DNA of 11,500 nucleotides from Cellvibrionales bacterium UBA1963 (GCA_002336035.1 DDED01000219.1:23595-35094), one strand, 5' to 3'. Shown: positions 1 to 5,513, numbered from the stretch's first letter. Notes: generated from the sequence alone by a model not told the origin. Numbers and translations are program-made.

Positions 1-185
1 ATGCCATTGGCTCGGCAGCCATTGCGAGTAAGGAGCTGACTCATCAGCACGGCATTAGCACCCTCCTAGTAGCCGTCGCTCATCATAATAGTGACCATTA
101 CAATCACGAAACCGGCACACTTTTTCTCGACTATTTGTGCGATATTTTAGCTGCTTTAATGCATCGTTTTTACGCCGCTAAATAA
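1..185 (+). CDS. DUF484 family protein, C-terminal fragment (5' end outside window)
   Basis: An open frame enters from the left edge (first full codon at base 3) and ends with TAA at 183-185, giving the last 60 residues. The visible part reads AIGSAAIASKE, then a segment with GISTLLVAVAHHN, and ends in TGTLFLDYLCDILAALMHRF. This matches the tail of DUF484 proteins, GAF-like cytoplasmic proteins of unknown function, which typically show a GS-A motif and a G-TLFL-(Y/H)L segment near the C-terminus. In many gammaproteobacteria a DUF484 gene sits directly before xerC, as here, where only 10 bases separate the stop from the xerC start. That points to co-transcription and supports the call. The biochemical role of the family is not established, and only the end of this protein can be judged. 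Confidence 0.8.
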   Translation, partial: AIGSAAIASKELTHQHGISTLLVAVAHHNSDHYNHETGTLFLDYLCDILAALMHRFYAAK

Positions 186-195
186 ATTAGCCGCC

Positions 196-1212
196 ATGAC
201 TAATACACAACCGCCACCCAGCAATGAAATCAATCAAGCGATCGTATCGTTCATTGAGTATTTACTATCGGTGAGAAGATTGTCAAAACACACCGCCTCT
301 GCCTATCGTGCCGATTTAAATAAGCTAGCCGTTTATTGTGCGAATCATCAGTGCCACTCTATCGCCGCTATCGACGCAGCATTAGTCAGGCAGTTTGCCG
401 CTAAACTTAACCGACAAGGCTTGTCTGCGGCATCGATACAACGCAGTTTATCCAGCATCCGCAGTTTTTTCTCGTACGCTAATCAGCACTTAAGTCAGTG
501 GGTGCTAAGAATTGACTACAACCCTGCAGACGGTATTCGCGCACCCGCAGGCACTAAAAAATTACCGGTCACGCTGGACGTCGATCAACTCAAAGGCTTA
601 CTCGACCATCAGCAAAAAAGCCATCAGCAAGCGGTTGGTGCTCAAGGCCGAGCTAGTCATAGCGCCTTACTCGCACTGCGCGATCAAGCCATGATGGAAA
701 CGTTTTATGCCGCTGGCCTTAGGCTCGCCGAGCTAGCCAATTTAAACCTGCTCGATGTCGACCACGTTGAAGGCTTAGTGTCAGTCATGGGCAAAGGAAA
801 TAAACAACGACTGGTACCGCTAGGCGCCATTGCACTCAAAGCGATTAGCGCGTGGCTTGCTGTGCGACCCAACCTAACCCAACCAGAACAAACAGCGCTT
901 TTTGTCAGTTCTCGTGGCCAACGAATATCCCATCGCGCGATTCAGCAACGACTTAAGTTAGCAGGCCAGCAACTCGATCAACAACAACATTTACATCCGC
1001 ATATGTTAAGGCATTCATTTGCCAGTCATTTACTGGAGTCCAGCGGTGATCTCCGTGCTGTTCAAGAGTTACTTGGGCATGCTAATCTGTCAACCACTCA
1101 GATCTACACACACCTAGACTTTCAGCATTTAGCCAGCGTATACGACCAAGCACACCCTCGTGCGCAACGACAAAAAAATAAGGCCAAAAGCAACAATGAC
1201 CTCACCGATTAA
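196..1212 (+). CDS. xerC: Tyrosine recombinase XerC
   Basis: Site-specific tyrosine recombinase that with XerD acts at the dif site to resolve chromosome dimers before division. The N-terminal SAM-like core-binding domain spans about residues 12-100 and the catalytic domain about 123-325. The full catalytic set is visible: R176 in AAGLRLAEL, K200 in MGKGNKQR, H269 and R272 in HPHMLRHSF, H295 in LLGHANLST, and nucleophile Y304 in TQIYTHLDF. The run after LRHSF is close to enterobacterial XerC, which separates it from XerD. At 338 residues it is about 40 longer than E. coli XerC, through an N-terminal extension, extra residues around 138-158 just before the first catalytic arginine, and a polar C-terminal tail. 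The ATG at 196 lacks a strong Shine-Dalgarno sequence, consistent with coupling to the DUF484 gene. The HAD gene begins inside its last codons. Confidence 0.96.
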   Translation: MTNTQPPPSNEINQAIVSFIEYLLSVRRLSKHTASAYRADLNKLAVYCANHQCHSIAAIDAALVRQFAAKLNRQGLSAASIQRSLSSIRSFFSYANQHLSQWVLRIDYNPADGIRAPAGTKKLPVTLDVDQLKGLLDHQQKSHQQAVGAQGRASHSALLALRDQAMMETFYAAGLRLAELANLNLLDVDHVEGLVSVMGKGNKQRLVPLGAIALKAISAWLAVRPNLTQPEQTALFVSSRGQRISHRAIQQRLKLAGQQLDQQQHLHPHMLRHSFASHLLESSGDLRAVQELLGHANLSTTQIYTHLDFQHLASVYDQAHPRAQRQKNKAKSNNDLTD

Positions 1213-1969
1213 AGCCATTACGTTCGACTTGGACGACACCCTTTGGCCACTTAAACCAACATTGATTAACGCTGAAACAGAGTGTTATAAATGGTTGCAA
1301 GAAAATGCCAAACCCTTAACCGACAAGTTCAGCGTAGAAGACATTGCTGCTTATCGATTTAAGATTTTCTCACGTTCTGATGCGTTTAAAAATCAAATTA
1401 GTCAATTACGAATAGAGACGATTAAAGCAATGGCTACTGAATGTGGCTACAGCCATCAAGACGCCATTGCATTATCAGCGGCGGCATTCGAGGTCCATTA
1501 CGCGTTACGTCAGCAGGTTAATTGCTATGCCGGTGTTGAGTCGATGCTCGAGACTTTGCAAAAAAACTTCATTATTGGCTCAATCAGCAACGGCAATGCA
1601 GATGTTAAACAAACCGCTATCGGACGTTTCTTTTCATTTGCTTTATCGGCAGAAAAGCTCAATATGAGTAAGCCGCAAACGGGCATTTTTACCGCCGCTT
1701 TGCACCACATCAACACAAATTTTGATGCGCCCATTGCGGCCAACCAAGTGGTTCATGTCGGTGATGACTTTTACTGCGATGTGGTAGGGGCTAAACGTGC
1801 AGGGTTTAAAGCTATTTGGTTAACGAACGATGAACACCGGCCAGCACCATCTACCCCTTATTTAGCACCTGAAGATATCGAGGCCGCTCAACATTATTCA
1901 GCCGATGCCGTCATTGAGAGTACCGGGGCGCTCATAGACACGATAAGGTCGATGCAGCAAACCAGCTAA
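1196..1969 (+). CDS. yigB: HAD-superfamily phosphatase, YigB-like
   Basis: Predicted cytosolic HAD phosphatase of 257 residues. Motif I is FDLDDTLW with nucleophile D11 and acid/base D13, motif II is SISNGN (S131), motif III is K159 in SKPQTGIF, and motif IV is HVGDDFYCD with D190/D191. A helical cap occupies roughly residues 18-110 (HAD subfamily I). E. coli YigB, also encoded just after xerC, dephosphorylates FMN and a riboflavin precursor; the same substrate here is inference from resemblance and synteny. I chose the ATG at 1196 because it places motif I about ten residues from the N-terminus. A GTG at 1160 in the same frame would add 12 basic residues lying entirely within xerC. The chosen start overlaps xerC by 17 bases, implying translational coupling. 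The stop codon overlaps that of the opposing sutA-like gene. Confidence 0.88.
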   Translation: MTSPIKAITFDLDDTLWPLKPTLINAETECYKWLQENAKPLTDKFSVEDIAAYRFKIFSRSDAFKNQISQLRIETIKAMATECGYSHQDAIALSAAAFEVHYALRQQVNCYAGVESMLETLQKNFIIGSISNGNADVKQTAIGRFFSFALSAEKLNMSKPQTGIFTAALHHINTNFDAPIAANQVVHVGDDFYCDVVGAKRAGFKAIWLTNDEHRPAPSTPYLAPEDIEAAQHYSADAVIESTGALIDTIRSMQQTS

Positions 1970-2211
1970 ATAGGTCGGCTACCGTAACTGCTTTCGGGTT
2001 TGCGGGGGGGATCACCCATGATATTGGCTTCAATGTTATTAATCTTGCCGCCGGCGTTTAAGAATCTTTCGACTTCATTGTCCAATTCTGAGCGAACCCT
2101 CTGCCGACTGGCTGCGTTTCTTGTTTCTGCATGCTCGTCTTTCGAACCAATGAAATTCAAATCGGGTGAGGCAATAGAAGAAATCGATTTGCCTTTGCTG
2201 TGTTTAGCCAT
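1966..2211 (-). CDS. sutA: SutA-like RNA polymerase-associated regulator (small protein)
   Basis: An 81-residue protein whose C-terminal half reads VERFLNAGGKINNIEANIMGD followed by PPRKPESSYGSRPI. This is the signature I remember for SutA of Pseudomonas aeruginosa, a small protein that binds RNA polymerase and modulates transcription, including of ribosomal RNA, during slow growth. Known SutA has a longer, strongly acidic disordered N-terminus. Here the N-terminus starts MAKHSKGKS, is basic, and lacks a long acidic run, so equivalence of function is uncertain. Residues 28-52 probably form a helix. The ATG at 2211 has a weak AGG about ten bases upstream. The stop TAG at 1966-1968 interlocks with the TAA of the HAD gene, so the two genes converge with a 4-base overlap and no terminator between them. 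The frame on the opposite strand here gives an unconvincing hydrophobic product and is taken as a shadow. Confidence 0.78.
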   Translation of the reverse strand: MAKHSKGKSISSIASPDLNFIGSKDEHAETRNAASRQRVRSELDNEVERFLNAGGKINNIEANIMGDPPRKPESSYGSRPI

Positions 2212-2433
2212 GACTGCATTACCTAAGGTTTTGGGTTAACGAGATACGGTCTTTGGTGAGTGAGCCCAATAACTCAGCCCTTATCGTCAGTGACTTTGCC
2301 GCAGTACTCAGCAGCAAAACTCACGAGAGCCGTGTATAGTTATAGTCAAGAATTCAAAGAACGCCACTGGCTTTTGTCCACTTTAACGCATCGCTGTTTG
2401 TTTTTTAGCAACGGTGGTTAACCAACACAAGAT

Positions 2434-2463
2434 ATTGTGGCCAGCGAGGCCAACGGCCACAAT
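2434..2463. repeat. Perfect 9-bp inverted repeat abutting a -35 box
   Basis: ATTGTGGCC at 2434-2442 and GGCCACAAT at 2455-2463 are exact reverse complements separated by 12 bases. The right arm shares its last base with the TTGACA hexamer at 2463-2468, so the dyad lies where an activator or repressor of that promoter might bind. It could equally be an RNA hairpin in a read-through transcript. There is no T-run, so it is not an intrinsic terminator. Confidence 0.5.
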
Positions 2464-2490
2464 TGACAAAAAGGAAATATTTATCATATT
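2463..2490 (+). promoter_or_regulatory. Candidate sigma70 promoter in the sutA-glnK1 gap
   Basis: A perfect TTGACA (2463-2468) is followed 16 bases later by CATATT (2485-2490), which matches four of six positions of the -10 consensus. No protein gene lies downstream on this strand, and glnK1 runs the other way. A transcript starting near 2497 would meet the terminator at 2594-2611 after about 115 bases. The -35 is strong and the -10 only moderate, so chance occurrence is possible. Confidence 0.4.
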
Positions 2491-2496
2491 GCGGGG

Positions 2497-2611
2497 ACTT
2501 CTATGGCAACCGGCCTGCACTGATTATCCGTTGATCAGTGACCTGTGGGGGGTTACCGGCATTTAAACCAATAAAGTTACCGGTAAAAAAAAACCGCTGA
2601 TGCGGCTTTTT
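2497..2611 (+). ncRNA. Candidate small RNA between the sutA-like gene and glnK1
   Basis: This is an inference from three signals in the right order: a promoter-like sequence at 2463-2490, a perfect hairpin at 2518-2540 (CACTGAT and ATCAGTG, 9-base loop), and a terminator-like stem with T-run at 2594-2611. The longest protein that could start inside is only a few codons (the ATG at 2503 reads MATGLH and stops). I do not recognise an RNA family. The length of about 115 bases is typical for a bacterial small RNA. The terminator may simply belong to glnK1 on the other strand. Confidence 0.3.
2585..2611 (-). terminator. Intrinsic terminator of glnK1 (possibly bidirectional)
   Basis: Read on the minus strand, 28 bases after the glnK1 stop, the sequence is A-run, GCCGC, loop ATCA, GCGGT, then a T-run of nine. 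The central stem is five pairs including one G-U, extended by A-T pairs from the flanking A and T runs. Read on the plus strand it gives CCGC/GCGG followed by CTTTTT, which is weaker but usable. Confidence 0.75.
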
Positions 2612-2638
2612 CATTTCAGTGGTGTCACTGCTCTAGAA

Positions 2639-2977
2639 CTACACGGCATCATCACCCACTTCACCAGTACGAATACGAACAATCTGCTCTAAATTAGCCA
2701 CGAATATTTTTCCGTCACCAATTTTACCTGTATTCGCTGAACCGGTAATGGCTTCAATAACAACGTCAACTAAGCCATCAGACACTGCAATTTCTAACTT
2801 AACTTTCGGTAAAAAATCCACCACGTATTCTGCGCCACGATACAACTCGGTATGGCCTTTTTGTCGCCCAAAACCCTTAACCTCTGTGACGGTAACGCCT
2901 TGAACACCTACGTCAGACAGTGCGCTACGGACGTCATCTAACTTAAAGGGTTTAATGATCGCTGTTACCAGTTTCAT
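2639..2977 (-). CDS. glnK: Nitrogen regulatory protein PII (GlnK/GlnB), copy 1
   Basis: A 112-residue trimeric PII signal protein, which senses ATP/ADP and 2-oxoglutarate and, when unmodified, can block ammonium channels through its T-loop. The T-loop sequence KGFGRQKGHTELYRGAEY carries Y51, the tyrosine uridylylated by GlnD in proteobacteria. The nucleotide-binding TGKIGDGKIFV (83-93) and RIRTGE (101-106) are intact. The start is the ATG at 2977, preceded by AGGAG with proper spacing; a GTG at 2995 lies upstream of that Shine-Dalgarno sequence and is rejected. By hand comparison it shares 87 of 112 residues with the other PII copy at 4520-4858, with residues 24-60 fully identical. It lies downstream of amtB but beyond that operon's terminator, so it probably has its own promoter. 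GlnK and GlnB cannot be separated reliably by eye. Confidence 0.95.
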   Translation of the reverse strand: MKLVTAIIKPFKLDDVRSALSDVGVQGVTVTEVKGFGRQKGHTELYRGAEYVVDFLPKVKLEIAVSDGLVDVVIEAITGSANTGKIGDGKIFVANLEQIVRIRTGEVGDDAV

Positions 2978-3163
2978 ATCTTTACTCCTAAACACGGTTG
3001 TTCAAATGCAGGTTTCTCGACTAGGTTGTTAAGGTAATCGTTCATCAGAAAAATGGCAACCCATCATTGATTAACTGCACACAATTTTATTAATTAATTG
3101 ACTCCAACGCATGATCTTAACCTGATCAATACGCATTGCGCGTAAAATATTCAGTTAGCGCAC
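2978..3163 (-). promoter_or_regulatory. Upstream region of glnK1, weak promoter candidates only
   Basis: Because a strong terminator closes the amtB transcript, glnK1 should be transcribed from within these bases. The best sigma70-like match on the minus strand is TTGCCA (3059-3054) with a 17-base spacer to TACCTT (3036-3031), giving a leader of about 45 bases. It is a poor -10. A sigma54-like GG-N10-GC exists around 3109-3124 but matches little else of that consensus. TGCGC and GCGCA arms near 3135-3160 form a loose dyad. Confidence 0.25.
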
Positions 3164-3192
3164 AAAAAGAGGGCGTTAAACGCCCTCTTTTT
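3164..3192 (-). terminator. Intrinsic terminator of glnK2-amtB
   Basis: Perfect 12-bp inverted repeat AAAAAGAGGGCG (3164-3175) and CGCCCTCTTTTT (3181-3192) with a 5-base loop, beginning 25 bases after the amtB stop. It has a GC-rich core and T-run on both strands, so it is effective on minus and potentially bidirectional. It separates amtB from glnK1. Confidence 0.93.
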
Positions 3193-3217
3193 GAACATTT
3201 AAAGTTAACTAAAAAGC

Positions 3218-4471
3218 TTATTTCGTGCCAAATTCAGGGTACGCATCGACACCGCATTCGGAAATATCAACGCCCTCATACTCCTCCTCTTCACTGACCC
3301 GCAAACCGATAATGAGATCAATGATTTTCCAAGCAATTAAGCTCGCAAAAAATACCCATGTAAAGATCACCAGCGCACCGGTTAATTGACCAATGAAAGT
3401 CGCATCTGCGTCCGACAATAACACGGCAAAAATACCCCAAACACCCACCACACCGTGAACCGAAATAGCACCCACTGGATCATCAATCTTAATCTTATCA
3501 AAAAATACGATGCTCGCTACCACTAAGGTACCACCAATGCCGCCAATGACTGTTGCCAGTAATGGTGAGGGGTCAGCAGGTTCGGCAGTGATGGCAACTA
3601 AACCCGCTAAGGCTCCATTTAATGCCATCGTCAAGTCGGCTTTTCCAAACACTAAACGGGCCACAACTAAGGCCGCAATTAACCCGCCAGAAGCCGCCGC
3701 ATTGGTATTTAGAAAGACATTCGCAACTTCATTAGCCGCTTCGATGCCACCCAATTTAAGCGTTGAACCGCCGTTAAATCCAAACCAACCCATCCATAAG
3801 ATAAAAGTACCCAATGTGGCCAATGGTAAGTTAGCCCCAGGGATCGCTTGCACGGCACCGTTGGCAGCATACTTGCCTTTTCTCGCGCCAAGCAGAAGCA
3901 CACCGGCTAACGCCGCCGCCGCTCCTGCCATGTGGACGATACCTGAACCGGCATAATCGGAATAGGATAATTCACCAATAAAGGGAACCGGATCACCGTT
4001 CCATGTCCAGCTACCTTCGATAGGATAAATAAAACCAGTCATCACAACAGCAAAAGCCAAAAAAGCCCATAGCTTCATTCGTTCGGCAACGGCACCCGAG
4101 ACGATCGACATCGCAGTGGCCACGAACACAACTTGAAAGAAAAAGTCTGCTGCACCCGAATACTCACTCATTTCAGCAAAGCCGGCTTCAGCGGACGCAG
4201 CTAGAACGACTGCGGGATCAACGACACCGGCGGTGCCACTTAAAAAGATACCCCCGTCATACATTAATTCATAACCACAAATTAAGTACATGGTCGAAGC
4301 AATGGCAAACAATGCAACGTTTTTCGTTAAAATTTCGGTGGTATTTTTAGCTCGTACCAAGCCAGCTTCGAGCATAGCGAAGCCCGCTGCCATCCACATA
4401 ACTAAAGCACCGCAAATTAAAAAATAAAACGTGTCCATTGCGTATTGAAGTTCAAAAATATTATTTTCCAC
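3218..4471 (-). CDS. amtB: Ammonium transporter AmtB (marine-type subfamily)
   Basis: Inner-membrane trimeric ammonium channel of 417 residues with about eleven hydrophobic helices. The two pore histidines are visible as H180 in GSGIVHMAGA and H339 in GAISVHGVVGVWG, the gate phenylalanines lie in FFFQVVF (110-116) and GWFGFNGGS (228-236), and the outer recruitment tryptophan is likely W157. It lacks the cleavable signal peptide of E. coli AmtB and starts directly with DTFYFLICGALVMWMAAGF. This resembles the subfamily I recall as probable ammonium transporter, marine subtype. The C-tail GLRVSEEEEYEGVDISECG is the conserved cytoplasmic segment that contacts GlnK. The start is GTG at 4471 with AGAGG nine bases upstream. 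It lies 48 bases after glnK2 on the same strand, with no terminator between, so the two form an operon under the sigma54 promoter upstream of glnK2. Confidence 0.95.
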   Translation of the reverse strand: MENNIFELQYAMDTFYFLICGALVMWMAAGFAMLEAGLVRAKNTTEILTKNVALFAIASTMYLICGYELMYDGGIFLSGTAGVVDPAVVLAASAEAGFAEMSEYSGAADFFFQVVFVATAMSIVSGAVAERMKLWAFLAFAVVMTGFIYPIEGSWTWNGDPVPFIGELSYSDYAGSGIVHMAGAAAALAGVLLLGARKGKYAANGAVQAIPGANLPLATLGTFILWMGWFGFNGGSTLKLGGIEAANEVANVFLNTNAAASGGLIAALVVARLVFGKADLTMALNGALAGLVAITAEPADPSPLLATVIGGIGGTLVVASIVFFDKIKIDDPVGAISVHGVVGVWGIFAVLLSDADATFIGQLTGALVIFTWVFFASLIAWKIIDLIIGLRVSEEEEYEGVDISECGVDAYPEFGTK

Positions 4472-4519
4472 TGTTACTTACCTCTCAATAACTGTTTAAA
4501 ATGACAATAAGCTTTTTAC

Positions 4520-4858
4520 CTAAAGTGCTTCGTCGCCCGTTTCGCCTGTTCGAATACGAACGGCGTGTTCAATTGACGTGATAAATATTTTGCCATCACC
4601 AATTTTCTCGGTATTGGCTACGCCAATGATGGCTTCGATCGCTTGTTCAACCATCGCATCGCCGATAGCAGCTTCAATCTTGACTTTGGGTAAAAAATCC
4701 ACCACGTATTCCGCTCCACGATACAGTTCAGTATGGCCTTTTTGACGACCAAAGCCTTTAACCTCGGTAACAGTGACACCCTGAACGCCGATGTCCGACA
4801 ATGCCTGCCGCACGTCATCGAGCTTAAAAGGCTTCACAATTGCAGTAATCAATTTCAT
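4520..4858 (-). CDS. glnK: Nitrogen regulatory protein PII (GlnK), copy 2, first gene of the amtB operon
   Basis: A 112-residue PII protein encoded just upstream of amtB, the classical position of GlnK, which binds AmtB when nitrogen is sufficient and closes the pore. Y51 in the T-loop (GHTELYRGAEY) and the RIRTGE segment at 101-106 are conserved. The nucleotide-binding stretch reads NTEKIGDGKIF, with glutamate at position 84 where copy 1 and most proteobacterial PII proteins I know have glycine. The change sits beside K85, G87, G89 and K90, so ATP/ADP handling may differ. The ATG at 4858 has GAGGGA about six bases upstream. An 81-base leader connects it to a predicted start site near 4939 of a sigma54 promoter, so nitrogen-limitation control through NtrC is likely. 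It shares about 78 percent of residues with copy 1 at 2639-2977. Confidence 0.96.
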   Translation of the reverse strand: MKLITAIVKPFKLDDVRQALSDIGVQGVTVTEVKGFGRQKGHTELYRGAEYVVDFLPKVKIEAAIGDAMVEQAIEAIIGVANTEKIGDGKIFITSIEHAVRIRTGETGDEAL

Positions 4859-4949
4859 TATTTTCCCTCGTTGCTATTAACACGAGTTCCGCATTGAGCC
4901 GGCTTCGACTTATTTTTAATGTAAAAAATAAACTCGCTGAAAGGTATTT

Positions 4950-4966
4950 TGCACAGGCCATGCCAG
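4950..4966 (-). promoter_or_regulatory. Sigma54 (RpoN) promoter of glnK2-amtB
   Basis: On the minus strand the sequence is CTGGCATGGCCTGTGCA. It has GG and GC exactly ten bases apart and matches the consensus YTGGCACGRNNNTTGCW at all but two of its specified positions. The predicted +1 is near 4939, 81 bases before the glnK2 start. Sigma54 promoters need an activator; NtrC is the expected one for a glnK-amtB operon, but full NtrC dyads are not evident (see the half-sites at 5039-5080). Confidence 0.85.
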
Positions 4967-5038
4967 TAATTTTTTTATATTAAAAAACAATCGCTTAAAT
5001 TAATTTAGCGTTTAAACTATGAAATAAATTGCTGATTC

Positions 5039-5080
5039 GCACCATTTTGAACTCACTATGATTTACTATGGTGCTTTTTT
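5039..5080. promoter_or_regulatory. GCACCAT/ATGGTGC dyad upstream of the sigma54 promoter, with T-run
   Basis: GCACCAT (5039-5045) and ATGGTGC (5068-5074) are perfect inverted arms 22 bases apart, followed on the plus strand by six T. GCACCA and TGGTGC are the half-sites of the NtrC consensus. They lie about 100 and 132 bases upstream of the predicted glnK2 start site, the usual distance for NtrC enhancers. However, each half lacks its partner at the normal 5-base spacing. Read as RNA on plus, the same bases look like a terminator pointing at ubiK. Confidence 0.4.
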
Positions 5081-5125
5081 ATTTTGTCTTTTTACGATGT
5101 TGTTGCGCCGCATCAAATGCGACGC

Positions 5126-5154
5126 TTGATCCATTAAACCAGCTAATGAATAAT
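5126..5154 (+). promoter_or_regulatory. Candidate sigma70 promoter of ubiK
   Basis: TTGATC (5126-5131) and AATAAT (5149-5154, five of six matches) are separated by 17 bases. The start would fall near 5161, leaving a leader of only about ten bases that begins at the Shine-Dalgarno sequence, which weakens the call. A near-perfect dyad with 9-base arms and one mismatch (5105-5125, loop CAA) abuts the -35 and could be an operator or a hairpin. Confidence 0.3.
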
Positions 5155-5170
5155 ACCTTAGGAGAGATTT

Positions 5171-5434
5171 ATGACTGAAAAACTTGCCATGGCCGACTTG
5201 TTAAAACAAGCTGCAAGCTTGCTGCCAACTAATGCGGCCCATATCCGCGATGAATTTGAAGCGAATTTACGCCCTCTTGTTGAAGCCAGTTTTAAAAAAA
5301 TGAATCTCGTTACACGAGAAGAATTTGACCAGCACATGAGCTTACTGTCGCGACTTGAAGAAAGAACCGCTGGGTTAGAAGCCGAACTTGAAGCTTTAAG
5401 ACCGCCAGCCATTGGCGACCAAGGCCCCAGTTAA
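5171..5434 (+). CDS. ubiK: Ubiquinone biosynthesis accessory factor UbiK (BMFP domain)
   Basis: An 87-residue protein of the YqiC/BMFP family. UbiK forms a coiled-coil complex with UbiJ and assists the cytosolic ubiquinone biosynthesis machinery. The family hallmark is the central segment MNLVTREEFDQHMSLLSRLEERTAGLEAELEAL (about residues 44-76), close to the LVSREEFD-Q---L-R segment of E. coli YqiC and ending in a heptad-rich coiled coil. The N-terminal half (DLLKQAASLLPTNAAHIRDEFEANLRPLVEASF) is an amphipathic helix pair. The ATG at 5171 has a strong TAGGAGAG about six bases upstream. The gene is divergent from glnK2 and is followed after 13 bases by a terminator hairpin before yifB. The tail after residue 76 is short and polar. 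Confidence 0.92.
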   Translation: MTEKLAMADLLKQAASLLPTNAAHIRDEFEANLRPLVEASFKKMNLVTREEFDQHMSLLSRLEERTAGLEAELEALRPPAIGDQGPS

Positions 5435-5447
5435 TATCGGCTTATAA

Positions 5448-5503
5448 GGCCAACTTAATCGCTATCGATCATGACTTGGCGAGTCATTAAGTTGCCTTTT
5501 TTT
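5448..5503 (+). terminator. Intrinsic terminator after ubiK, touching the yifB leader
   Basis: A long stem is formed by GGCCAACTTAAT (5448-5459) and ATTAAGTTGCC (5486-5496) with one bulged C. Inside it is a second hairpin, ATGACT (5471-5476) and AGTCAT (5482-5487) with loop TGGCG, the last two bases being shared with the outer arm. Seven T follow at 5497-5503. The yifB ribosome binding site GGA starts at the next base, so this may also act on yifB expression. Confidence 0.85.
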
Positions 5504-5513
5504 GGAAAAAAAC

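Larger units (their letters stand above)
2212..2638. other. 427-base intergenic region with multiple dyads
   Basis: No convincing protein gene is seen. Near the sutA-like gene, its likely leader (minus strand) can form a hairpin at 2296-2317 with 7-bp arms TTGCTGC/GCGGCAA (one G-U pair) and an 8-base loop. A TATACA box on the minus strand further upstream could be a -10, but I see no good -35. A perfect 9-bp dyad lies at 2434-2463, a 7-bp dyad at 2518-2540, and two copies of GTTACCGG start at 2552 and 2576. A shared terminator sits at the glnK1 side. A 34-codon frame on the minus strand (2383-2487) is hydrophobic but lacks a clear ribosome binding site. Confidence 0.6.

Noticed and set aside
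1160..1195. GTG start adding 12 residues to the HAD phosphatase
   Set aside because: The extra residues are basic, lie within xerC, and precede a well-placed ATG that puts motif I at the usual distance from the N-terminus.
2000..2239. 79-codon plus-strand frame opposite the sutA-like gene
   Set aside because: The minus-strand reading ends in a recognisable SutA-type C-terminus; the plus reading has no recognisable motif and is its shadow.
2505..2583. GCAACCGG/GTTACCGG/GTTACCGG as a short repeat array
   Set aside because: Only three copies, one degenerate, with unequal spacing (46 and 24); too little for a CRISPR or iteron call.
2545..2585. GGGGTTACCGG resembling part of a cyclic-di-GMP (GEMM) riboswitch
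   Set aside because: The other conserved GEMM segments and the P1/P2 arrangement are not found nearby, and no gene follows on that strand.
3109..3124. Possible sigma54 promoter upstream of glnK1 (GG-N10-GC on minus)
   Set aside because: Only the GG and GC dinucleotides fit; the flanking TGGCAC and TTGCA parts do not, unlike the strong match at 4950-4966.
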